NCBI GenBank assembly: GCA_963700475.1
Contig: CAVOXR010000008.1
Span: forward strand, 62,001 to 126,000
Source of the DNA: Prado023 sp963700475
Lineage (GTDB): Bacteria; Actinomycetota; Actinomycetes; S36-B12; CAIYMF01
DNA: 64,000 nucleotides
Direction: 5' to 3'
The stretch's first letter is position 1, and the number at the start of each line of letters is the position of its first letter. Shown here in pieces: positions 33,020 through 41,942 of this stretch. The notes beneath the pieces are model-generated. The model was not told where the DNA came from. It saw only the letters and a program-made list of their open reading frames with translations, and searched no databases. Made by a program: the position numbers and the translations under genes.

Positions 33020-33370
33020 ATGCTCGATGTCTCGCGTGATCGGTTCGAGGAGCTCGTCTCCGAGGCCCTGGACACGATCCCGGAGGACCTTGCCCGCCTC
33101 GTGTCCAACTGCGTGATCCTCGTCGAGGACGACGTCCCGCCGGGCACGCCGAGCCTGCTCGGGCTGTACGTGGGCACGCCTCTGACGCAGCGAGGTGAGT
33201 GGTACAGCGGCGTCCTCCCCGACCGGATCACCATCTACCGGCTCCCGATCCTGCGGATGTGCCGCGACGACCGGGACGTGGTGGATCAGGTGCGGATCAC
33301 GGTCATCCACGAGGTCGCGCACCACTTCGGCATCGCCGAGGATCGCCTGCATGAGCTCGGCTGGGGGTGA
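33020..33370 (+). CDS. Minimal zincin metallopeptidase family protein
   Basis: 116 residues of the small zincin-like (PF06262, formerly DUF1025) family. The zinc-binding HExxH is HEVAHHF with H97, E98 and H101; upstream are LLGLYVGTPLTQR and PDRITIYRLPILRMC. Substrate unknown. The ATG at 33020 is 28 bp after the lysozyme-like gene. In actinobacteria this gene is usually near housekeeping genes, and no partner is obvious here. Confidence 0.87.
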   Translation: MLDVSRDRFEELVSEALDTIPEDLARLVSNCVILVEDDVPPGTPSLLGLYVGTPLTQRGEWYSGVLPDRITIYRLPILRMCRDDRDVVDQVRITVIHEVAHHFGIAEDRLHELGWG

Positions 33371-33440
33371 GTGAGCGCTCGCCGGGCGCCCGCCGCGGTT
33401 GCCTCAATAGGCTGGGGCCACGCCGCTCTGGGAGGTTCGC

Positions 33441-35696
33441 ATGGCCCCGATCGAAGAACGCCGCAAGGCCCTGGCTGTCCTGACCTCCGGGGGTGACTCC
33501 CAGGGGATGAACGCGACCGTGCGGGCCGTGGTCCGCACCGCGATCGCCAACGGGGCTGACGCATACGCCGTCTACGAGGGACTGCAGGGGCTCGTGGACG
33601 GCGGGGACCGGATCCAGCATTTCGACTGGAACTCGGTCGGCTCGATCATGCACCTGGGTGGGACGGTCATCGGGACGGCCCGGTCGGCGGACTTCCGTGA
33701 GCGTCAGGGCCGGTTGCGGGCCGCACGCAACCTCGTCGAGCGCGGGATCGACCGGCTCGTCGTCGTCGGCGGCGATGGATCCCTGACCGGCACCGACATC
33801 TTCCGCTCCGAGTGGTCCGGGCTCCTCGACGAGCTGGTGGCCACCGGCGAGATCAGCGCCGAGCAGGCGCACACCCACCAGCAGCTGATCATCGCCGGAG
33901 CCGTCGGCTCGATCGACAACGACATGGTCGGCACCGACAAGACGATCGGCGCCGACACCGCGATGCACCGCATCGTCGAGGCCATCGACGCCCTGTCCTC
34001 GACCGCATCCAGCCACCAGCGCTCGTTCGTCGTCGAGGTCATGGGCCGGCACTGCGGGTACCTCGCGGTGATGTGTGCGATCGCCGGTGGGGCGGACTAT
34101 GTCCTCATCCCCGAGGTCCGGCCGGGCCCCGGGTGGGAGGACGCGCTGGTCGCGCGGCTGGCCGCGGGTCGGGCCGCCGGTCGCCGGGACAACCTCGTGA
34201 TCGTGGCCGAGGGCGTGTCCGACGAGGCCGGCCAGCCGGTGACGTCCCAGATGGTGGCCGACCTGATCACCGACCGCCTCGGCGAGGACACCCGCGTCAC
34301 CATCCTCGGGCACGTCCAACGTGGTGGTGCCCCCACCGCCTACGACCGCTGGATGCCCACCCTCATGGGGCACGCCGCAGCGTTGGAGGTCCTCGGTGCG
34401 GAGGCCGACCACGTATCGCAGCTGATCGGGATCCACAACAACCGGGTCTCCCGGATGCCCCTGATGGAGGCCGTCGCCGCGACCCAGGCGATCCCGCGGA
34501 TGATCGAGGCGGGGGACTACGCCGCCGCGATGGCAGCTCGCGGTGACTCGTTCACCGGGATGATGCGCGTGTTCGACGGGATCGCCCAGCCCGAGCCGAT
34601 GTTCGCCGGTCAGGGCACCCGTATCGCCATCGTGCACGCCGGCGGCCTGGCGCCGGGGATGAACGCCGCCGTACGGGCGGCAGTCCGGTTCGGGATCTCC
34701 CGCGGACATGCCATGGCGGGCATCCGGGGAGGCTTCCCCGGACTGCTCAACGACCAGGTCGAGGATCTCGACTGGGCCGCCGTCGAGGGCCTGGCCAGCC
34801 TCGGTGGCGCCGAGTTGGGGACCAGCCGCACGACACCCCGTGCAGAGGACTACGCCGCCGTGGGCGAGGCCATCCAGCGCAACCGGATCGACGGTCTCCT
34901 GGTCATCGGCGGCCATCGCGCTTACGAGGCGATGTGGCGCCTGCGAGAGCACCGGGGCGACCATCCCGGGCTGCGCATCCCGGCGATCTGCCTGCCCGCG
35001 ACGATCGACAACAACCTGCCCGGTTGGGAGATGACGATCGGGGCGGACACGGCGCTGAACGCGATCGTCTCGGCGGTCGACGTCCTCAAGCAGTCCGCGA
35101 GCGCCTCGCACCGCGCGTTCGTCGTGGAGACCATGGGGCGCAGGTGCGGGTTCCTGGCCACGCTTGCCGCGCTGTCGGTCGGCGCCGAGGAGGTGTACCT
35201 CAACGAGGACCCGCCCACGCTCGCACGGCTCAACCACGACGTCGCCGAGATGGTCGAGGGGTTCCGGACCGGCCGCCAGTTCCACCTGTCGATCCGCAAC
35301 GAGGAGGCCAGCGCCGGGTACACCACGGCGTTCCTGTGCCAGTTGTTCGCCGAGGAGTCCGGCGGGCTGTTCGACGTCCGTCCGATGGTCCTCGGGCACC
35401 TGCAGCAGGGCGGCAACCCGACCCCGTTCGACCGGGTCCACGCCGCACGCCTGGCCGCCCACTGCATCGACTGGCTGACTGGTCGGATGCTGGCGGGCCG
35501 CATCGACTGGCACTACGCCACACTGGTCGACGGCAAGATGGGCTCGGCCCGCCTGGTGCGGATCTCGGAGGTCTACGACATCGAGAACCGCCGCCCCAAG
35601 GAGCAGTGGTGGACCGCCGTGCTCCCTGTGATGGACGAGCTGGCGCGCGGGCGGCTGCCCGGTGGATCGGCAGACCAGCCAGCGGCGAGCTCCTGA
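33441..35696 (+). CDS. pfkA: Two-domain (eukaryote-like duplicated) 6-phosphofructokinase
   Basis: 751 residues made of two PfkA domains in tandem. The first (about 8-370) has GGDSQGMNATVR, GGDGSLTG and the catalytic loop GSIDNDMVGTDKTIG with Asp159 and Asp161 at the positions of the bacterial catalytic aspartates, plus EVMGRHCGYLA. The second (about 395-740) has GGLAPGMNAAVR but GGHRA in place of GGDGS and TIDNN, with Asn525 replacing the second Asp. So the N-terminal half looks catalytic and the C-terminal half regulatory, as in fungal and animal PFK. It phosphorylates fructose 6-phosphate in glycolysis. GGGAGG precedes the ATG; a -10-like TAGGCT lies at 33408-33413. Confidence 0.9.
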   Translation: MAPIEERRKALAVLTSGGDSQGMNATVRAVVRTAIANGADAYAVYEGLQGLVDGGDRIQHFDWNSVGSIMHLGGTVIGTARSADFRERQGRLRAARNLVERGIDRLVVVGGDGSLTGTDIFRSEWSGLLDELVATGEISAEQAHTHQQLIIAGAVGSIDNDMVGTDKTIGADTAMHRIVEAIDALSSTASSHQRSFVVEVMGRHCGYLAVMCAIAGGADYVLIPEVRPGPGWEDALVARLAAGRAAGRRDNLVIVAEGVSDEAGQPVTSQMVADLITDRLGEDTRVTILGHVQRGGAPTAYDRWMPTLMGHAAALEVLGAEADHVSQLIGIHNNRVSRMPLMEAVAATQAIPRMIEAGDYAAAMAARGDSFTGMMRVFDGIAQPEPMFAGQGTRIAIVHAGGLAPGMNAAVRAAVRFGISRGHAMAGIRGGFPGLLNDQVEDLDWAAVEGLASLGGAELGTSRTTPRAEDYAAVGEAIQRNRIDGLLVIGGHRAYEAMWRLREHRGDHPGLRIPAICLPATIDNNLPGWEMTIGADTALNAIVSAVDVLKQSASASHRAFVVETMGRRCGFLATLAALSVGAEEVYLNEDPPTLARLNHDVAEMVEGFRTGRQFHLSIRNEEASAGYTTAFLCQLFAEESGGLFDVRPMVLGHLQQGGNPTPFDRVHAARLAAHCIDWLTGRMLAGRIDWHYATLVDGKMGSARLVRISEVYDIENRRPKEQWWTAVLPVMDELARGRLPGGSADQPAASS

Positions 35697-35805
35697 CGGT
35701 GGGGAGGGGACGCCGCTGCGGGGGCGATGGCCTGCCGTCGCCCGTCGCCCTGTGGTTGGATCGGGGCCTGATCAGCCGCCGCCCGCATCCCTGGAGGTAG
35801 TCCCC

Positions 35806-36093
35806 GTGATCCTCGAGTCCGCAACGATCTCGGTGGAGCCCGGCCGGGAGGACGAGTTCCTCGCGGCGCTGGAGAAGGCCAAGGAGGTCCTCGCGATGGC
35901 CCATGGATGGCGTGACATCCGGGTCCACCGCGGTATCGAGCGACCCTCCGTGTTCCTGCTGGCCATCACCTGGGAGACCCTTGAGGACCATACCGAGGGG
36001 TTCCGCGGCGGTGAGCTGTTCGGGCAGTGGCGCGCTCTCATCGGCCCGTTCTTCGCCGAGGCGCCACAGGTGGAGCACTGGACCTTCGTGTGA
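35806..36093 (+). CDS. Antibiotic biosynthesis monooxygenase (ABM) domain protein
   Basis: 95 residues of the ferredoxin-like dimeric ABM fold: ILESATISVEPGREDEFLAALEKA at the start and SVFLLAITWETLEDHTEGFRGG in the middle. Such proteins are small monooxygenases, heme-degrading enzymes or ligand-binding proteins; this one cannot be assigned further. The GTG at 35806 has TGGAGG upstream. It overlaps the amidase start by 4 bp. Confidence 0.8.
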   Translation: MILESATISVEPGREDEFLAALEKAKEVLAMAHGWRDIRVHRGIERPSVFLLAITWETLEDHTEGFRGGELFGQWRALIGPFFAEAPQVEHWTFV

Positions 36094-37526
36094 GCGCTCC
36101 TCCGTTGCATGAGCTGCGTGCGTTCGAGGCAGCGACCCTCATGGCCGAGGGGCGCTTGACCAGCGTCGAGCTGGTCGAGCACCTCCTGCGCCGGATCGAG
36201 GAGCGCGAGCCGACTCTGCACGCCCTCATCGCCGTCCATCCGCAGGCCCTCGACCAGGCCCGAGCGGCCGATGCGCGCAGGGCCGCGGGACAGGCGCGCA
36301 GCGAGCTCGACGGCATCCCGGTCATCATCAAGGACAACATCGAGTGCCTGGGCCTGCCCGCCACGGTCGGGTCGCTGGCCATGGTCGGGTCGCCGGCTGA
36401 GCGTGATGCACCCCTGGTCGCCCGGCTGCGTGCGGCCGGGCTGGTCGTCCTGGCGGCCGCCAACCTCTCCGAGTGGGCCAACTTCCGTGGGCGGCACTCC
36501 GCGAGTGGGTGGTCGGCCGTGGGCGGGCTGACGGACAACCCGTGGAAGTCAGGGCACTCGGCCGGCGGCTCCTCGTCGGGCTCAGGAGCCGCCCTGGCGG
36601 CTCGGTACGCGCCCTTGGCTGTGGGCACCGAGACGGACGGCTCGATCACCTGCCCCGCGTCGTTGTGCGGAGTCGTGGGCCTCAAGCCCACCGTCGGCAC
36701 CGTGCCGGTCGAGGGAGTCGCGCCGATCGCGGCCAGCCATGACTCGCCCGGGCCGATGGCGCGCAGCGTGGCCGACGTCGGTGCCCTGCTCTCGGTCCTC
36801 GCCGGGCAGCCGGTCGCGGCCGAGCAGGACCCGAATCGGGAGAGCCGCAGACGCTACGTCCTGGGCGTCCCTGGGGCCTGGCTGTCGGGCGACCGGGCCA
36901 CCGACGCGCTGTTCGCCCAGGCTGTCGAGTCCCTCCGGGCCGCAGGGATGACCGTCCTGGACGTCGAGGCCGCACCGGCCGACGACGAGAGCGCGCGCGA
37001 CGAGGTGACGGTGCTCGTCCATGAGATGGCCGACGACCTCGACGCGTACCTCGCCTCCCGCCCGGGCACCGGTCCGACCTCGATCGCAGCGGTGGTCGCC
37101 TTCAACGCCGCCCACGCCGACGTGGAGCTCGCCAGCTACGGCCAGGAGTACCTCGAGGCGGCGGTCGTCAGCGGCGGACGTGCCGCGCCCGAGTACGCGC
37201 CGGCTCGCGCTCGAAACCTCGCGTGGGCGGTCGATGCGGTGCTGAACCCGGCCTTCGGCCACGGCGTCGATGCGCTGATCTCCCCCGCGTACGGGCCGGC
37301 CTGGCGCAGTGAGCAAGCGGGTGGGGACTCGTTCACGGGCGGTCTGGTCACCTCGGCCCCGGCGATCTCAGGATGGCCGATCCTGACGCTGCCGATCGGG
37401 CTGGTTGACGGGCTGCCCGTGGGGATGAGCATCGTGGGCCCCGAGCACGGGGAGGACGCCCTGCTGGCGATCGGTGCGGCGGTCGAGGTCGCCGTCGGCT
37501 GGTCGGAGCAGCCGCCGGAGGCCTGA
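36090..37526 (+). CDS. Amidase signature family enzyme
   Basis: 478 residues. The Ser-cisSer-Lys triad is visible: Lys81 in VIIKDNIE, the cis-Ser near residue 162 in the GGSSSGSG loop, and the nucleophile Ser in VGTETDGSITCPAS about 25 residues later. It hydrolyses a carboxylic amide; the N-terminal layout (FEAATLMAEGRLTSVELVEHLLRRI) is that of stand-alone amidases rather than GatA. Substrate unknown. The start is GTG at 36090, overlapping the ABM stop (GTGA), so the two are coupled. Confidence 0.88.
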   Translation: MSAPPLHELRAFEAATLMAEGRLTSVELVEHLLRRIEEREPTLHALIAVHPQALDQARAADARRAAGQARSELDGIPVIIKDNIECLGLPATVGSLAMVGSPAERDAPLVARLRAAGLVVLAAANLSEWANFRGRHSASGWSAVGGLTDNPWKSGHSAGGSSSGSGAALAARYAPLAVGTETDGSITCPASLCGVVGLKPTVGTVPVEGVAPIAASHDSPGPMARSVADVGALLSVLAGQPVAAEQDPNRESRRRYVLGVPGAWLSGDRATDALFAQAVESLRAAGMTVLDVEAAPADDESARDEVTVLVHEMADDLDAYLASRPGTGPTSIAAVVAFNAAHADVELASYGQEYLEAAVVSGGRAAPEYAPARARNLAWAVDAVLNPAFGHGVDALISPAYGPAWRSEQAGGDSFTGGLVTSAPAISGWPILTLPIGLVDGLPVGMSIVGPEHGEDALLAIGAAVEVAVGWSEQPPEA

Positions 37527-37688
37527 GCGCGGCCCGGCAACGGGGCAACCGCCGTTGGACCCGGGCCTCTCGGGACCATCGGCGGGCCGGAAGGGTACCT
37601 CCTCCTGTTGGCCTGGAATGCCGATGCGGCAGGCTATGTCCTGTGCGCCCGCTCGGGGCGCGCCAGGATCAGATGGAGTGCTCATCCC

Positions 37689-39521
37689 ATGACTGTCCCC
37701 GGACTCGAGAATCCGCCCACCGAGAACAAGAAGCTGCTGGAATGGGTCGAGCAGGTGGCCACCCTTGCCCAGCCCGACCGCATCGAGTGGGCCGACGGCT
37801 CCCAGGAGGAGTGGGATCGCCTGACCCAGTTGATGGTCGACGACGGCATGGCCACCCGCCTGAACCCGGAACTGCGCCCCAACTCCTTCCTGTTCCGCTC
37901 GGACCCCTCCGACGTGGCCCGCGTCGAGGACCGCACCTACATCTGCTCACTCGATGAGCGCGACGCCGGCCCGACCAACAACTGGCACGACCCGGTCTCG
38001 ATGCGCACCACCCTCAAGGGCCTGTTCGAGGGCTCCATGCGCGGACGCACGATGTACGTGATCCCGTTCTCGATGGGCCCCCTGGGCTCCCCGATCTCGG
38101 AGCTGGGCGTGGAGATCACCGACTCCCCGTACGTCGTGGTCAACATGAGGATCATGACCCGCATGGGCCAGGCAGCACTGGACCTCATCGGCCCGGACGG
38201 CGACTTCGTGCCGGCCGTCCACTCCGTCGGCTACCCGCTGGCGGACCGGGATGGGAACACCCGCCCCGACCTCGCGTGGCCGTGCAACGAGATCAAGTAC
38301 ATCGTGCACTTCCCCGAGACCCGCGAGATCTGGTCCTTCGGCTCCGGCTACGGCGGCAACGCGCTTCTGGGCAAGAAGTGCTTCGCCCTGCGGATCGCCT
38401 CGGCGATGGCCCGCGACGAGGGCTGGCTCGCCGAGCACATGCTGATCCTGAAGCTCACCGGCCCGACCGGTGACGTCAACCACCTCGCCGCGGCGTTCCC
38501 GAGCGCCTGCGGCAAGACGAACCTCGCCATGCTCGAGCCGAGCGTCCCGGGCTGGAAGGTCGAGACCGTCGGCGACGACATCTGCTGGATGCGCTACGGC
38601 GAGGACGGCCGCCTGCACGCGATCAACCCCGAGGCAGGGTTCTTCGGCGTCGCGCCGGGCACGTCGATGAAGACCAACGCCAACGCGATGCGCACCATGT
38701 GGGGCAACTCGATCTTCACCAACGTCGCGCTGACCGACGAGGGCGACGTCTGGTGGGAGGGCATGACCGACGAGCCCCCCGCGCACCTCATCGACTGGAA
38801 GGGCCACGACTGGACCCCGGAGTCCCATGAGGTCTCCAGCCACCCGAACAGCCGGTTCACCACTCCTGCAGCCCAGTGCCCGATCATTGCCGACAACTGG
38901 GAGGATCCGGCCGGTGTGGCAATCGACGCGATCCTCTTCGGTGGCCGTCGGGCCACGAACGTCCCGCTGGTCAACGAGGCCCGCGACTGGGAGCACGGCG
39001 TGTTCATCGGCGCGACGGTCTCCTCGGAGATGACCGCAGCGGCCGTCGGTGGCCTGGGCCAGCTGCGCCGTGACCCGTTCGCGATGCTGCCGTTCTGCGG
39101 CTACAACATGGCCGACTACTGGGGCCACTGGCTGAAGGTGGGGGCGGCCACCGCGCCGGAGAAGCTGCCCAAGGTCTACCAGGTCAACTGGTTCCGCAAG
39201 GACGCCGATGGCAAGTTCATCTGGCCGGGCTTCGGTGAGAACAGTCGCGTTCTGGCCTGGATCATCGACCGGGTCAACGGTGTCGGCGCCGGTGTGGAGA
39301 CCCCGATCGGCATCGCCCCGGCCCCGGGTGCGCTCTTCCTCGACGGGCTGGACCTCAGCGAGGAGCAGCTGACCGAGCTGTTCTCCGTGGATCCCGATCG
39401 CTGGCTCTCGGAGTGCATCCTCACGGAGGAGTACTTCGGGCAGTTCGGCGACGCAGTGCCTGCCGCCATGTACGCCCAGCTCGAGGTCCTGCGCGAGAAC
39501 CTCGAGGACGCCAAGGCCTGA
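37689..39521 (+). CDS. pckG: Phosphoenolpyruvate carboxykinase (GTP)
   Basis: Converts oxaloacetate + GTP to PEP + CO2, the entry to gluconeogenesis. 610 residues, normal for the GTP type. Seen: MSMGPLGSPISELGVEITDSPYV-type segment (residues ~127-149), the P-loop ACGKTN at 273-278 with Lys276, and GDDICWMRYGEDGRL after it. The ATG at 37689 gives the usual N-terminus (TVPGLENPP); the frame is open 27 codons further up. A ribosome site is weak. It is followed by a clear terminator. Confidence 0.97.
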   Translation: MTVPGLENPPTENKKLLEWVEQVATLAQPDRIEWADGSQEEWDRLTQLMVDDGMATRLNPELRPNSFLFRSDPSDVARVEDRTYICSLDERDAGPTNNWHDPVSMRTTLKGLFEGSMRGRTMYVIPFSMGPLGSPISELGVEITDSPYVVVNMRIMTRMGQAALDLIGPDGDFVPAVHSVGYPLADRDGNTRPDLAWPCNEIKYIVHFPETREIWSFGSGYGGNALLGKKCFALRIASAMARDEGWLAEHMLILKLTGPTGDVNHLAAAFPSACGKTNLAMLEPSVPGWKVETVGDDICWMRYGEDGRLHAINPEAGFFGVAPGTSMKTNANAMRTMWGNSIFTNVALTDEGDVWWEGMTDEPPAHLIDWKGHDWTPESHEVSSHPNSRFTTPAAQCPIIADNWEDPAGVAIDAILFGGRRATNVPLVNEARDWEHGVFIGATVSSEMTAAAVGGLGQLRRDPFAMLPFCGYNMADYWGHWLKVGAATAPEKLPKVYQVNWFRKDADGKFIWPGFGENSRVLAWIIDRVNGVGAGVETPIGIAPAPGALFLDGLDLSEEQLTELFSVDPDRWLSECILTEEYFGQFGDAVPAAMYAQLEVLRENLEDAKA

Positions 39522-39541
39522 TCGACCACCCGCACGACCAC

Positions 39542-39573
39542 GACCGCCCGGTGCCTGAAGGCGCCGGGCGGTC
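39542..39573 (+). terminator. Terminator of pckG
   Basis: A 14-bp stem GACCGCCCGGTGCC / GGCGCCGGGCGGTC with one G-U pair and a TGAA loop, 20 bp after the pckG stop. Confidence 0.8.
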
Positions 39574-39678
39574 GCGCGTCTCCCGCCGATCCTCCACGAA
39601 GGGTCAGACCCTCCCTGTCGACGCGGAGGTTCCTGCCCTTGCGGGAGGGTTTGCGGGGTGGGGTGGGAGGATCGGGGC

Positions 39679-40692
39679 ATGGACCACTCTGCGATGGACC
39701 TCCGTGGGCGCGACTTCCTGCGGGAGGCTGACTTCACTGCTGCTGAGCTCGATTCGCTGATCGACCTGGCCGGCGTCCTCAAGGCCGACCGGGCCGCGGG
39801 GCGCGAGCGCCCTCGGCTGTCCGGTCGGGTGATCGCGCTCGTCTTCGAGAAGACCTCGACTCGCACCCGCTGCGCGTTCGAGGTGGCCGCCTACCACCAG
39901 GGTGCGAACGTCACGTTCCTGGATCCCGGGGCCTCGCAGATGGGGCACAAGGAGTCGGCGGCGGACACGGCGGCGGTGCTTGCCGGCATGTACGACGCCA
40001 TCGAGTTCCGTGGTTCGGACCATGCGATCGTCGAGGAGCTGGCCGCTGGCGCCGACGTCCCGGTCTACAACGGGTTGACTGACACCTGGCACCCGACGCA
40101 GATGCTGGCGGACTTCCTGACGATGCGCGAGCACTCAGGTGGCACCCCGTGGTCGGACGTGAGCCTGGCCTACGTCGGCGACGCCCGGTACAACATGGGG
40201 AACTCGATGCTCGTGATGGCCGCGATCATGGGAGCAGACGTCCGGATCGTCGCACCCCGCGAGCTGTGGCCGGCCGAGGAGATCCAGTCTCTGGCCCGGG
40301 AGCGGGCGGCCCTCAGCGGGGCGCGGATCCTGCTCACCGAGGATCCGGCCGAGGGCGTCGTGGGTGCGCGGTTCGTGCACACCGACGTGTGGGTGTCGAT
40401 GGGGGAGCCGAAGGAGGTCTGGGACTCCCGGGTCGAGATGCTGCGCCCCTACAGGGTGGACTCGGCGCTCATGGCTGCCACCGGACGCCCGGACGCCCGG
40501 TTCATGCACTGCCTGCCCGCCTTCCACGATGCGCGCACGGTGGTCGGCAGGGAGGCGGCCGAGCGCTACGGGCTCCGGGACGGCATCGAGGTCTCCGACG
40601 AGGTGTTCAGGTCGGCGGCCAGCGTGGTGTTCGAGCAGGCGCACAACCGGATGCACACGATCAAGGCACTGATGGTCGCCACGTTGGCGTGA
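39679..40692 (+). CDS. argF: Ornithine carbamoyltransferase
   Basis: Joins carbamoyl phosphate and ornithine to citrulline in arginine synthesis (or runs in reverse in the deiminase pathway). 337 residues. The carbamoyl-phosphate site STRTR is at 60-64, followed by HPTQMLADFLT, and the ornithine-site HCLP is at 277-280. No other arg genes are next to it, so the physiological direction is open. ATG at 39679 has GGAGG upstream; the frame is open 7 codons further. Confidence 0.95.
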   Translation: MDHSAMDLRGRDFLREADFTAAELDSLIDLAGVLKADRAAGRERPRLSGRVIALVFEKTSTRTRCAFEVAAYHQGANVTFLDPGASQMGHKESAADTAAVLAGMYDAIEFRGSDHAIVEELAAGADVPVYNGLTDTWHPTQMLADFLTMREHSGGTPWSDVSLAYVGDARYNMGNSMLVMAAIMGADVRIVAPRELWPAEEIQSLARERAALSGARILLTEDPAEGVVGARFVHTDVWVSMGEPKEVWDSRVEMLRPYRVDSALMAATGRPDARFMHCLPAFHDARTVVGREAAERYGLRDGIEVSDEVFRSAASVVFEQAHNRMHTIKALMVATLA

Positions 40693-40729
40693 GGGATCCG
40701 GTCGGGCCATGAATGGCCCGGACATGCAT

Positions 40730-40760
40730 CGACGCCCACTCCCGAACGGGAGGGGCGTCG
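40730..40760. terminator. Bidirectional terminator between argF and the whiB gene
   Basis: CGACGCCCACTCCCG (40730-40744) pairs with CGGGAGGGGCGTCG (40747-40760) with one bulged base and an AA loop, in the gap between convergent genes. Confidence 0.75.
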
Positions 40761-40773
40761 GAAGCAGGAGTGC

Positions 40774-41145
40774 TCAGGCGATCCCGAGGGTGACCGGCGC
40801 AACGGCCAGGGCGATCTCATCGGCGGCGGCTGTCGCGCCTTCGCCGCGCTGGCGCGGGAACTCGGTGAGGTCGATGCGCACATACACGCGCTCGCGCTCC
40901 TCCTCGGTCATCCCACCCCAGACGCCGTAGGGCTCGCGGGCGCGGATCGCGTAGTCCGCGCACTCGACGCGCACCTCGCAGCGGGTGCACACCGCCTTCG
41001 CGGCCCGATCGCGACGCAGCCGGGCAAGGCCCCTCTCGTTCTGCGGGTGGAAGAAGAGGTCCTGATCGGCGCCGCGACAGGCGCCCACCTCCTGCCACTC
41101 CCAAGTAGCGTCCATCGGTACCTGGGACAGGGGCTGCTGCGGCAT
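40774..41145 (-). CDS. WhiB-family iron-sulfur regulator, WhiD/WhiB3-like
   Basis: 123 residues. The four [4Fe-4S] cysteines are C23, C53, C56 and C62 and the GVWGG turn is at 74-78. WEWQEVGACRGADQDLFFHPQNERG resembles WhiD (Streptomyces) and WhiB3 (Mycobacterium) more than WhiB1 or WhiB2. Such proteins act with the principal sigma factor as redox- or nitric-oxide-responsive regulators. The start is probably ATG at 41145; ATG at 41115 (residue 11) begins the conserved part. The C-terminal ~30 residues after TEEERERVYVRID are not conserved. Confidence 0.9.
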   Translation of the reverse strand: MPQQPLSQVPMDATWEWQEVGACRGADQDLFFHPQNERGLARLRRDRAAKAVCTRCEVRVECADYAIRAREPYGVWGGMTEEERERVYVRIDLTEFPRQRGEGATAAADEIALAVAPVTLGIA

Positions 41146-41509
41146 TGACTACTCCGTTCCGGACCGTGGCCCGCGACGTGGAACTCATTCTCCGGCAGTG
41201 GTGGCGCGCTTCCCGCATGACGGTCCCCGGGCGGTATGAGCCCTTGATCGGGTTCGTCTGCGGCCCTCGCCACGCTACTCACCGTGAAGGTAGATGTTAT
41301 CCAACGAATAGATGAAAGTCCATTAGTACGTTATAACTAGTCCTCACGTTCCGTGCAGCTGCGCCCCATGACCCCTCCCACTGGGGACGTCTGACGGGCT
41401 CCTTGAGCGTGCCTGCGCATCACGGTACGTCACCAGTAAGTAGTGGGGTCCTCACAGGGGGTTCACCAGCCCTCGCCGTGACGCATCGTGATCGGCGTAC
41501 CATCAGGGC
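41146..41509. promoter_or_regulatory. Divergent control region of whiB-like gene and DUF3039 gene
   Basis: A 364-bp gap. Bases about 41287-41340 are strikingly AT-rich for this genome and include TTATAAC and GGATAACAT-like motifs on the minus strand, probably the whiB promoter. On the plus strand TACCAT at 41498-41503 lies 6 nt before the DUF3039 ATG, a leaderless -10. No open frame or RNA gene was found here. Confidence 0.5.
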
Positions 41510-41788
41510 ATGCGCAACGACCTCGAGCCCCTGGGCACACCTGAGCTCTCAGGCGACACCGCGGTGATGGAGCGGACCGAGAACACTGATGGCACGGGCG
41601 ATCACGATCGCTTCGCCCATTACGTGCAGAAGGACAAGATCGTCGAGAGCGCGGTCATGGGAACCCCCGTGGTCGCCCTCTGCGGCAAGGTCTGGGTGCC
41701 GGGCCGGGACCCGTCCAAGTACCCGGTGTGCCCGGATTGCCTGAAGGTCTACAACGGGCTTCCGCCCGGTGGGGGCGACGACGAGTAG
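41510..41788 (+). CDS. DUF3039 family protein
   Basis: 92 residues. The C-terminal half FAHYVQKDKIVESAVMGTPVVALCGKVWVPGRDP...CPDC is DUF3039, with three cysteines (CGK and CPDC) in a likely zinc-binding arrangement. The family is restricted to actinobacteria and of unknown function. There is no ribosome site before the ATG, consistent with the leaderless promoter. Confidence 0.9.
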   Translation: MRNDLEPLGTPELSGDTAVMERTENTDGTGDHDRFAHYVQKDKIVESAVMGTPVVALCGKVWVPGRDPSKYPVCPDCLKVYNGLPPGGGDDE

Positions 41789-41942
41789 CCGTCCGCAGGT
41801 GCGCGGCCGCTAAGGGCGCTTCATCCACCGGATAAGGCGGCGTGGCATCGCCGGATGTGCTGCCCGGGGCCATGTTGCGCGTGGCATCATCACTCTGGGG
41901 TGAGGGGCCGGCGGGGGCCAGGACCGATTCGGGAGGTGCGGG

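Noticed and set aside
29295..33020. Genomic island or prophage at ssrA
   Set aside because: No integrase, att-like repeat of the tmRNA 3' end, phage gene or composition shift was found; only accessory-looking genes.
33303..35513. 736-codon minus-strand open frame over pfkA
   Set aside because: Antisense shadow of the phosphofructokinase gene; no family motif, no ribosome site.
37947..39866. 639-codon minus-strand open frame over pckG
   Set aside because: Antisense to pckG and to the start of argF; composition typical of shadow frames.
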